From positions 1 through 22,645 of the forward strand of contig JALCCG010000326.1 in the NCBI GenBank assembly GCA_023212695.1: DNA of 22,645 nt, given 5' to 3'. Positions within the stretch are counted from its first letter, which is position 1. Each line of letters opens with the position of its first letter. This stretch comes from Sporisorium sorghi. Lineage: Eukaryota; Basidiomycota; Ustilaginomycetes; Ustilaginales; Ustilaginaceae. Positions 1 to 6,899 of this stretch are shown piece by piece. Both the position numbers and the translations under genes were made by a program. The notes below the pieces were generated by a model. It saw nothing but the letters and a program-made list of their open reading frames with translations. It was not told the origin of the DNA and did not search any database.

Positions 1-18
1 CCTCAAAATTTGTGAGTG

Positions 19-63
19 GAGGGGGACTTGCCTGTTTTGGCCCAAATTTCGCAAGTCCCCCTC
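19..63. repeat. 13-bp perfect inverted repeat (hairpin) beyond the GGPP synthase 3' end
   Basis: The arms GAGGGGGACTTGC (19-31) and GCAAGTCCCCCTC (51-63) are exact reverse complements, separated by a 19-nt spacer. Weaker complementarity (GTGAGTGGA against TTCCACAC) continues outside the arms with a small gap. It lies about 95 nt past the stop codon of the minus-strand GGPP synthase, so it could sit in that gene's 3' UTR or just beyond. A role in transcript end formation, or an origin as a small mobile-element remnant, is only inference. Confidence 0.8.
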
Positions 64-130
64 AATTCCACACCTACATGAATTCCACATCTACGTGATA
101 CACGTTAATGCACAATCAAAACACATGCAC

Positions 131-155
131 ATTGCATTGCATTGCATTGCATTGC
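131..155. repeat. (ATTGC)5 pentanucleotide microsatellite
   Basis: Five exact tandem copies of ATTGC lie immediately past the GGPP synthase stop codon (158-160 on the minus strand), presumably in its 3' UTR. Confidence 0.95.
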
Positions 156-157
156 GA

Positions 158-1369
158 TCAAGCTGACTTCCAACTCGTCTTGAGCGCCTCGAGGATGGCT
201 GTCAGCCGCGGGTTGGGTATGCCGATCAGCGCTTCTAGCCGACGGATCTCGGCGTTGGCCTGCGCGTCGAGACGCTCGAGCACGTCGATCGTGTAGTCGA
301 ACGAGTGCGTCACGTTGCGCATGTACGAGACGGCGTACTGCTTGGTCGCCAGATCCGTGGGTCGTTGCTTGAGCACATTGAGGATCTGGCGGTTGGCGCC
401 CTTGCCAGCCGCTGCTTGCGTGGGCACCACAGTCGGGTTGGGTGCGTTGGGCAGCGGAGGATCTGGATGGCTCGACGTCGAAACTGACGCTCCTGCCGCT
501 GCTGTAGCCTCGGACCCGACACTCGCCCTGATCGAGTGAATGATGGGGAAACTAAACTTGCCCTCGGTCAAGTCCTCGGCGAAACCCTTGTTCTCGGCGT
601 ACTTGCTGCTCTGCAAGTTCATAAAGTCGTCGAGGATCTGAAACAGCAGCCCTATCAGGTTGACGACAGGGATCAAGTCTGGGAAGCCCGCTGCTCGTGC
701 CGTTGGCGATTGGGACAGCATGAGCTTGACCGCGATCCTGAACAAACCGCCCGTCTTGTTGTTGACCATCTCGACGTACTCCTCCTCAGTGGGACAGATG
801 AGGCTGTCGCGCCACAGCAAATCCATCCCCTGTCCGCGATGGAGGTTGATCAGTTCGTCCACCACCAGTCGCTCCACCGTTGTCCTACTTGCTCCCTCCG
901 CGGGAGACGGCGGCGGCGATCCCTCCTCCACCGCCGAATCTCGACTCATCCCAAAAATCTCGCTAAACACCAAAAAATACACATAGTTGGCAGTATTGAT
1001 CGTCTGCGGCACCCCGTAGATCTTGTGCGCCACCGGAATCCCCCTCCTCAAATCCGAATTGTCCTCGACATCGTCCATCAACAACGACGCGGTGTGCAGC
1101 ATACGCACGACGTTGCAGATCGCATCCAGCTTGCGCGCCGGCACCTGCAGCCACACGTTGAACGCCTCGATGAGCTTGGTGCGCACCTCTTTGCCCGGAT
1201 TCGAGTCGAGGTACGTGTAGGGTTCGAGGATGGCGTTTTCTTTATCCGAGGGCCAGGCGGGTTGCGACGAGAGGTGGCTCAGCATCGTGTCGTACCAGGA
1301 GGCGTTTCCGCCAGGGGTGGAGGAAGGGGTTTGCGAGAGGTTGGCTATGGATGGGCCTGGTTCTGTCAT
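158..1369 (-). CDS. BTS1: Geranylgeranyl diphosphate synthase (trans-prenyltransferase)
   Basis: This 403-residue protein is a class I polyprenyl synthase that joins isopentenyl diphosphate to allylic diphosphates to make C20 GGPP, used for Rab/Rho prenylation and as a terpenoid or carotenoid precursor. Visible motifs are the first aspartate-rich motif DDVED (99-103) in a typical fungal GGPPS context ([14 protein letters not shown]), HRGQGMDL (177-184), KTGGLF (205-210), the second aspartate motif [10 protein letters not shown] (243-252) and [15 protein letters not shown] (261-275). The chosen Met has G at -3 and begins a plausible N-terminus. The frame stays open upstream to 1597, but that part only encodes Ile, His and Val/Cys runs from microsatellites. 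Two loops look longer than usual: a Pro/Ser insert at about 144-164 and an Ala/Ser/Pro insert at about 283-322. No intron is visible. It diverges from RPB8 across 590 nt. The family call is firm; the C20 product is inferred from motif context. Confidence 0.95.
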   Translation of the reverse strand: MTEPGPSIANLSQTPSSTPGGNASWYDTMLSHLSSQPAWPSDKENAILEPYTYLDSNPGKEVRTKLIEAFNVWLQVPARKLDAICNVVRMLHTASLLMDDVEDNSDLRRGIPVAHKIYGVPQTINTANYVYFLVFSEIFGMSRDSAVEEGSPPPSPAEGASRTTVERLVVDELINLHRGQGMDLLWRDSLICPTEEEYVEMVNNKTGGLFRIAVKLMLSQSPTARAAGFPDLIPVVNLIGLLFQILDDFMNLQSSKYAENKGFAEDLTEGKFSFPIIHSIRASVGSEATAAAGASVSTSSHPDPPLPNAPNPTVVPTQAAAGKGANRQILNVLKQRPTDLATKQYAVSYMRNVTHSFDYTIDVLERLDAQANAEIRRLEALIGIPNPRLTAILEALKTSWKSA

Positions 1370-1433
1370 TGCGGTGGGTGGAGAGGGAGAGGTATGGTGG
1401 TGATGGTGGTCGGGTCGATGATGACGACGGAGA

Positions 1434-1456
1434 ATGATGATGATGATGATGATGAT
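1434..1456. repeat. (ATG)n trinucleotide microsatellite
   Basis: About seven near-perfect ATG/TGA-phase trinucleotide repeats lie upstream of the GGPP synthase start codon. On the minus strand they read as ATC repeats and would encode an Ile run if the gene were extended upstream. Confidence 0.9.
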
Positions 1457-1568
1457 GACGATCAGGGAGGTTGAGGGGGTCCATGTCACATGTATGAAGC
1501 GCAAGTGGAGGAAAGGAATGCAACTGCCGATGCAGAGAAGAGCGAACAAAGTAAGCGTGTCAGAAAAA

Positions 1569-1591
1569 CACACACACACACACACACACTC
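1569..1591. repeat. (CA)n dinucleotide microsatellite
   Basis: A continuous CA run of about 11 units is followed by an imperfect CTCACACAC tail. It lies in the divergent promoter region. Confidence 0.9.
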
Positions 1592-1768
1592 ACACACTGC
1601 TGCCGAGGCTCATTCTGTGATTTCAGGGTCCAATTTCCAGTCGAGCCGTTTCCGGAACAAGATGCACCAACAGTGAATCGCCCGATTGTGCGTCCACCAT
1701 TTGACCCCGATCTTTTAGTCGAAGGACGCGAGAAGAAACAGAAACTGGCACTGTCAATCATCTCGAAT

Positions 1769-1806
1769 CTCCTCCTCCTCCTCCTCCTCCTCCTCATCAT
1801 CATCGA
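1769..1806. repeat. (CTC)n / (ATC)n pyrimidine-rich trinucleotide repeat
   Basis: About eight TCC/CTC units pass into TCA/ATC units, then GACATC repeats. This makes a strongly pyrimidine-rich strand upstream of RPB8. Confidence 0.9.
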
Positions 1807-1959
1807 CATCGACATCGTCATCCTCTTGACCCTCACTGTCGATCACCCTTCAAGTCGAGTCACCATACGATCCAGTCATACGTATTGCGCGAACACGGTA
1901 GCATCATCATCGTCAAAACAAGCATAACCGGCTGATCGCAGCTCCTCTACCACAGCAAG

Positions 1960-2563
1960 ATGGACCCGACCAACCTCTTTGACACGCAGTTCGTCGTCAG
2001 TCAGATCGACCCGGATGGCAAGAAGTTCGATCGAGGTGAGTGTCAGCGCCAACGGTCTATTCTTGGATGGCTGCTGCGACGAAAAGGCTGCATCTGTCAT
2101 TTGACTCAATCTCGACTGACCCTCTTCCTCTTACTCTCCTTTTGTCATACCAGTCTCGCGAATCATCGCCTCTTCGCCATCACTCGAAATGTCGCTCTCG
2201 ATCGACATCGCCACCGACGTATGGCCCGTCACAGAGGGACAGCAGCTAACGTTTCAGCTCGCGTCCACATTGAAAAAGGAAACCGCAGCCGTCAAACCTG
2301 ATGGTGTTGACGCAGAGACGCACGACGCAGCAGCACAGGCGGCGGAACGTGATGCATGGCGGCTCGACCAGCCGGGCAATGGCGGCATCGCTGATGACTT
2401 TGATTACGTCATGTACGGCAAGATTTACAGGTACGACGAGAAGGTGAACGACGAGGTGACGGTGTACGGGTCGTTTGGTGGGTTGATGATGGCGCTCACG
2501 GGCAACTTTCGGCATATGAGCAACATTACTATCGGGTCCAATGTGTACTTGCTCATGCGTTGA
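1960..2563 (+). CDS. RPB8: RPB8 (RPABC3), subunit shared by RNA polymerases I, II and III
   Basis: Model: exon 1 at 1960-2035 and exon 2 at 2154-2563, giving 161 residues. RPB8 is a small OB-fold subunit common to all three nuclear RNA polymerases. The start MDPTNLFDTQFVVSQIDPDG, the junction FDR-VSRIIASS, the strand LSIDIATDVWPV and the C-terminal DDFDYVMYGKIYRYDE, VYGSFGGLMMALTGN and NVYLLMR all match the family pattern known from yeast (DDYDYVMYG, YYSFGGLLMRLEGN, AYLLIRR). Splicing is needed: the genomic frame leaves the family sequence right after GTGAGT, and joining at the downstream CAG restores it by completing a Val codon. The start has A at -3. A linker at about residues 70-93 is Ala/Glu/Asp-rich and variable in the family. 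An ATG at 2189 lies inside exon 2 and is not the start, because the conserved N-terminal half precedes it. Confidence 0.95.
2036..2153 (+). other. Spliceosomal intron of RPB8 (118 nt)
   Basis: The donor is GTGAGT (2036-2041), there is a CTGAC-type branch candidate around 2116-2120, then a pyrimidine-rich stretch, and the acceptor is CAG (2151-2153). The intron is phase 1 and its removal rebuilds the conserved RPB8 N-terminal strand. Confidence 0.93.
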
Positions 2564-2791
2564 AGGGGAGGTGCAACGCCGCTCGATGGCAGGATCCGCT
2601 TCGGCTCAAAACTCGTTCAGTCCTGGCGCTCTTCCAGCAAACACCATGCCGCACAGAACCAGCTCGACTGCTGCCCTCCTTTGCACTGCCATCATCAAAC
2701 GAGGCGATCCAGATCCTTGGCGCTCTCCCTTTCTTCCACCATTACTGCTCTTCAGCACCTCGAGCTTTCTTTTCGGGGCCATCATTTCTTT

Positions 2792-2793
<2 letters not shown>

Positions 2794-2822
<29 letters not shown>
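2794..2822. repeat. Poly(dT) tract, T29
   Basis: A 29-nt uninterrupted T run flanked by CT-rich sequence. Such tracts in fungal promoters can exclude nucleosomes, but no function is shown here. The exact length may be affected by sequencing error. Confidence 0.95.
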
Positions 2823-2981
2823 CTCTCTCTTTTTTCTGCGATTTCTTTTTCTCAAAATTTCTTCTGTACTTTTAGCCATTTGCTGTCTGTCGACAAACAA
2901 TCCTGAGTCTGCTGTGCGTCTGCTCTGCTCACACACGGATCAAGAGAACGAGCAACGTCCCGAGACCGCGATGCGCCAAGC

Positions 2982-2997
2982 AAAAAAAAAAAAAAAA
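2982..2997. repeat. Poly(dA) tract, A16
   Basis: A 16-nt uninterrupted A run in the PMR1 upstream region, about 160 nt downstream of the T29 run and complementary to it. Confidence 0.95.
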
Positions 2998-3258
2998 GTG
3001 GATTTCATTCGGCGATTTCTTTCTTTTTTGATCAAGCCACGTTGGAGAGCGCGTGTTGCACTCAAAAAGTGCACTAGAAGAGAGAGAGAGCGAGAGAAAG
3101 GAGAGCGAAATGCGCTTTCCTGCTGTCGTGTTGCGCTGAGCACAGCCTCCTTTGTCAACGACAACGACAAGGCCTCTGCTGATCGACTGACTTGTTGCCG
3201 TCTTACCTGCAACATCCTTCTCCTTTGCGCGACGACAACGACAAGATCGATTCAGACC

Positions 3259-3297
3259 ATGCTTGCTCGTACACTGGATATCGACGCATCAACATAG
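3259..3297 (+). CDS. Upstream ORF (12 codons plus stop) in the putative PMR1 leader
   Basis: An ATG with A at -3 (ACCATG) opens a 12-codon frame (MLARTLDIDAST) ending in TAG 53 nt before the PMR1 start codon, in a different frame from it. If the transcript begins upstream of 3259, ribosomes would meet this ORF first, so it could dampen PMR1 translation. The transcription start is not known from sequence, so this is a candidate only. Confidence 0.35.
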   Translation: MLARTLDIDAST

Positions 3298-3350
3298 CAC
3301 ACAGCAGCGCCATCAACTCTGCGCTTGCGTACGACGACGTCGCCCTCAAC

Positions 3351-6300
3351 ATGGCGGCCGCCAACCGGTACCGCAGCGTGCCCACCTCGGAATACGATCT
3401 GCCGTCAGCATCGTCAATACCGCCGTCCTCGTCGTCTCATCAACTCCCTCCACCTGATCAATTCGCATTCAGCACCACACTGCGCAAAGCCAACCCGGAC
3501 GATCCGTACGCCGCTAATGGTGCAGCGAACGACAATGCATACCCACCCTTCTCGTCTCCATCTCGTAGCGCAGCAGCAGCACACAAGCGCAACTCCTCGG
3601 ACCATCGCCCGCATCCACCAACCTCGATTTCGCTTCAAAATGCTTTGTCGTCATCGTCAATACCTTTGTCCTCCTCGCGCTCGGCGCCCAACGTCTCGGC
3701 ATCAGCGCTGTATACACATCTCTCCGTCCAACAATGTCTCGAGAGCCTACACTGTCCCTCCCTCGAAACAGGCCTCTCGCCGCTCTTGGTCCATCAAGCC
3801 AGAAGAGAGGCTGGAGGGTACAACGAATTCGCCGTCCACGCCGCCGACGATCCGTGGAAAAAGTTTCTCGCCCAATTCCAAGAGCCTCTCATCCTGCTTC
3901 TTCTAGGCAGTGCCGCCGTCAGCTTGCTCATCGGCCAGATCGACGACGCCGTCAGCATCACCATCGCCATCCTCATTGTCATCAGCGTCGCCTTCTACCA
4001 AGAACAGAAGTCCGAAAAGTCGCTCGAGGCCCTCAACAAGCTCGTACCGCACTACTGCCATCTGGTGCGCGACGGCGTCAACTCGAGCGTGCTCGCCAAC
4101 GAGCTCGTGCCTGGCGATGTCGTGACGTTTAGCACGGGAGACAGGATCCCGGCGGATGTCAGGATCTGCGAGTGTGTTTCGCTCGAAATCGACGAGAGTG
4201 CGTTGACAGGAGAGATCAAGCCCAGGCGGAAGCATGCGCACATTGTACCGCGTGCAAGTGCAGCCACATCGAGCCGTGCCGTCAATGGTGCGGCAAACGG
4301 TGTGAATGGCTCCAACGGCCATGCCATCAACGGCTCAAACGACGACGCGCCAGATACAACCTCGATCAACGAGCGCGAAAATATCGCTTTCATGGGCACA
4401 TTGGTCAAATCTGGCCACGGCAAAGGCATCGTCGTCGGCACGGGCGCCTCCACCGAATTTGGTATGATCTTCAGCATGGTCGACGAAGTGGTCGAGAAGC
4501 GCACACCGCTCCAACTCAGCATGGACGAGCTCGCAAAGAAGCTCAGCATGATCAGTTTCGCCGTCATTGCCGTCATTTGCCTCATGGGAGTCTGCCAACA
4601 ACGACCCTGGCTCGAAATGTTCACCATCGGCGTCTCTCTAGCTGTGGCTGCCATCCCTGAAGGTCTTCCCATTGTGGTCACCGTCACGCTTGCGCTCGGT
4701 GTACTGCGCATGTCGCACCGCAAGGCCATCGTCAAGAAGCTCCCCTCGGTCGAAACGCTCGGCTCGGTCTCGGTCGTGTGTTCCGACAAAACAGGTACAC
4801 TCACCACCAACCAGATGACCGTCACCAAGTGCTGGACCGCCGAGGACGACATTATCGACGTGGCACAGCACATGTCGCACAGGCACACGCAGGCGCTCTC
4901 GCGCGTATTGCTCACGGGCAACGTGTGCAACAACTCGCACAGGAACGAGCTCGGCACCAATGTGGGTCAGGCCACCGATGTGGCTCTGGTCAATGTTTTG
5001 CGCGTATTTGGCTTGGAGGATCAGAGGCCCTGCTTCAACAAGAGTGGCGAGGTGGCGTTTGATTCCGAGAGCAAGTTTATGGCGGTGACGGGCGTGCTAA
5101 GCACAGCGGGCGCAGGGGCGGGAGCGGGCGAGACCGTGTACGTCAAAGGTGCGTTCGAGGTCGTGCTGGCTAAATGCAGCAGCGTGTTGGGTGCAGAAGG
5201 GTCGCCTGTTCGACTGGACGACGGATGGAGGAAGACGATCACGCAGGCAGCCGAGCGACTGTCGAGCCAAGGCCTGCGCGTGGTCGGCTTTGCGTCTGGC
5301 GCCAACACCAGTCTCGACCAGCGCACCTTGACTTTCTCGGGGCTGCAGGCGATGCAGGATCCACCACGGCCGGGCGTCAAGCAAGCCATTGCGTCGCTCG
5401 CGCGCGGAGGTGTCCAAGTCATCATGATCACGGGCGATTCCGAGGTCACAGCGGTGGCGATGGCCAAGCAGCTCGGGATTCTTTCTTCTTCTACAGCAAC
5501 TGCTTCAACGACGTCAAGTGTGCTCACGGGACGGCAGATGGATGCGCTCACCGAACGCCAGTTGCAAGAACGTATTCCGTCGATCTCGGTGTTTGCACGC
5601 ACCACGCCTCGACACAAAATGGCCATCATCTCGGCCTTGCAGTCCGCCGGTGCCGTTGTGGCCATGACGGGCGACGGTGTCAACGACGCACCCGCGCTCA
5701 AGATGGCCGATATCGGCATCAGCATGGGCAAAGGCGGCACGGACGTCGCCAAGGAAGCGGCCGACGTCATCTTGGTGGATGACAACTTTGCCACCATCCT
5801 CGCAGCCGTGGAAGAGGGTAAAGGGATTTTCTACAACATTCAGAATTTCCTCAGCTTTCAGCTGTCGACGGCGGTGGCGGCGCTGACGCTGATAACGCTG
5901 AGTACGGCGTTCCGGCTGAAGCTGCCGCTGAACGCGATGCAGATTCTGTTCATCAACATTCTCATGGACGGGCCGCCGAGCCAGAGTCTGGGGGTGGACC
6001 CGGTGGATCGCAAGAGCGTCATGTCGCGCCCACCGCGCGCCAAGAATGCGCCCGTGCTCAACAGGCGGTTGTTGGGGCGCATCGCGTTCAGCGCAACTCT
6101 GGTCGTGCTGGGCACGCTGTACGTGTACGTGCATGAGCTCGTGCCCACGGACATCGAGGACGGCAGTGGGGGAAAAGTGGCAGACCAGCGCGACTCGACC
6201 ATGACGTTCACTTGCTTTGTGTTTTTGGATCTCGTCTCGGCGGTTCAGAACCGCGGGCTGTACACCCCCATCACGGCGAACAGGATGCTGGCGGTGACGG

Positions 6301-6518
6301 TGAGCGTGTCATTGTTGGCGCAGATGGGCATGGTGTATTTGGCGCCGCTGCAGGGGGTGTTCCAGACGACGGGCCTGGCGCGTGGTGATTTGGTGTTTCT
6401 GGCTGCGATTGCCGGGGTGAGCTTTGGGTTGCATGAGGTGAGGAGGGTGTGGGAGAGGAGGATGGCGGATGAGGAGGTGCGGGAGGCGGCTGGTGCGGGG
6501 GCTGGCGAGTGGGCTTGA
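3351..6518 (+). CDS. PMR1: PMR1-type secretory-pathway Ca2+/Mn2+ P-type ATPase (SPCA)
   Basis: This 1055-residue P2A-type ATPase pumps Ca2+ and Mn2+ into the Golgi, supporting glycosylation and protein processing. Visible are the actuator motif DESALTGE (281-288), the M4 ion-site motif PEGLP (436-440), the phosphorylation motif DKTGTLTTNQMT (Asp479), the nucleotide-binding KGA (599-601), DPPRPGV (670-676), TGDGVNDAP (773-781) and the M6 motif NAMQILFINILMDGPPSQSLGVDPVD, with the Asn869 and Asp873 expected for a PMR1-class site. A Ser/Pro-rich cytosolic N-terminus of about 120 residues precedes the conserved start (LSVQQCLESL). No long C-terminal calmodulin domain follows, unlike plasma-membrane pumps. 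The Met at 3351 is the first ATG in frame. An Asn/Gly repeat (about 311-330) sits in the actuator domain, where family members vary in length. No intron is seen. Confidence 0.96.
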   Translation: MAAANRYRSVPTSEYDLPSASSIPPSSSSHQLPPPDQFAFSTTLRKANPDDPYAANGAANDNAYPPFSSPSRSAAAAHKRNSSDHRPHPPTSISLQNALSSSSIPLSSSRSAPNVSASALYTHLSVQQCLESLHCPSLETGLSPLLVHQARREAGGYNEFAVHAADDPWKKFLAQFQEPLILLLLGSAAVSLLIGQIDDAVSITIAILIVISVAFYQEQKSEKSLEALNKLVPHYCHLVRDGVNSSVLANELVPGDVVTFSTGDRIPADVRICECVSLEIDESALTGEIKPRRKHAHIVPRASAATSSRAVNGAANGVNGSNGHAINGSNDDAPDTTSINERENIAFMGTLVKSGHGKGIVVGTGASTEFGMIFSMVDEVVEKRTPLQLSMDELAKKLSMISFAVIAVICLMGVCQQRPWLEMFTIGVSLAVAAIPEGLPIVVTVTLALGVLRMSHRKAIVKKLPSVETLGSVSVVCSDKTGTLTTNQMTVTKCWTAEDDIIDVAQHMSHRHTQALSRVLLTGNVCNNSHRNELGTNVGQATDVALVNVLRVFGLEDQRPCFNKSGEVAFDSESKFMAVTGVLSTAGAGAGAGETVYVKGAFEVVLAKCSSVLGAEGSPVRLDDGWRKTITQAAERLSSQGLRVVGFASGANTSLDQRTLTFSGLQAMQDPPRPGVKQAIASLARGGVQVIMITGDSEVTAVAMAKQLGILSSSTATASTTSSVLTGRQMDALTERQLQERIPSISVFARTTPRHKMAIISALQSAGAVVAMTGDGVNDAPALKMADIGISMGKGGTDVAKEAADVILVDDNFATILAAVEEGKGIFYNIQNFLSFQLSTAVAALTLITLSTAFRLKLPLNAMQILFINILMDGPPSQSLGVDPVDRKSVMSRPPRAKNAPVLNRRLLGRIAFSATLVVLGTLYVYVHELVPTDIEDGSGGKVADQRDSTMTFTCFVFLDLVSAVQNRGLYTPITANRMLAVTVSVSLLAQMGMVYLAPLQGVFQTTGLARGDLVFLAAIAGVSFGLHEVRRVWERRMADEEVREAAGAGAGEWA

Positions 6519-6899
6519 GAAGGGGAAGAGTGGAATTCTAGCTTAGATTGCAAAGGTCTTGAGGATGTGCGGGTGAGAAAGTGAGGAATTGGAGATGGTG
6601 TTAGTTATGGGCCGTTGATGGTGAGCAAGCGATTTTTTGGAGCTGAAATTTGAGCACGGACAGTCGAGAAGATCCATGCGAACCTTTCTTGTCACCCACC
6701 ATCAACGCCGTTCAACCGTTTCGAGCAGCTGCTCTCTCGCCTTCACCATACGCATCCAATAGATTCACACACCAGCTGCCGCTCAATACCATCCTATTCG
6801 ATCGCGCACCGCAACTCGGCTAACAAGACGATGCGACACTCATAACACGCCGGGCCCAAAACTCTCCCACATCTCTTGCTCCACCGATTCACACACACC
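6519..6899. promoter_or_regulatory. Intergenic region PMR1-MED17
   Basis: These 381 nt lie between two genes on the same strand. They should contain the PMR1 3' UTR and the promoter and leader of the next gene. The part nearest the downstream gene is CA/CT-rich, as is common for fungal leaders. No repeat, RNA gene or additional coding region is recognised. Confidence 0.5.

Larger units (their letters stand above)
1370..1959. promoter_or_regulatory. Divergent intergenic region between GGPP synthase and RPB8
   Basis: These 590 nt separate two divergently transcribed genes and should hold both promoters and 5' UTRs. The region is dominated by microsatellites: an ATG/GAT-type run (about 1434-1456), a CA run (about 1569-1591) and a CTC run (about 1770-1793). 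No clear TATA box or other named site could be picked out, and no additional gene is supported. Confidence 0.6.
2564..3350. promoter_or_regulatory. Intergenic region and probable 5' leader of PMR1
   Basis: These 787 nt lie between the RPB8 stop and the PMR1 start. They contain a T29 run (2794-2822), an A16 run (2982-2997), an imperfect GA-rich tract (about 3078-3096) and a 13-codon upstream ORF including its stop (3259-3297). No further gene is supported: frames open here encode Phe or Lys runs from the homopolymers. Confidence 0.6.

Noticed and set aside
536..1474. 312-codon plus-strand open frame opposite the GGPP synthase
   Set aside because: It is antisense to a strongly supported gene, is His/Arg/Val-rich without a domain, and ends in an Asp run from a microsatellite.
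1370..1597. N-terminal extension of the GGPP synthase up to 1597
   Set aside because: The added 76 residues consist of Val/Cys, Ile and His runs encoded by microsatellites. The Met at 1369 gives a normal fungal-type N-terminus.
3192..3350. Start of PMR1 at 3192
   Set aside because: The codon at 3192 is TTG and no ATG occurs in this frame before 3351, which has a good context.
5514..6134. 206-codon minus-strand frame inside PMR1
   Set aside because: It is antisense to the conserved P-type ATPase core and has a His/Arg/Gln-rich composition typical of shadow frames.
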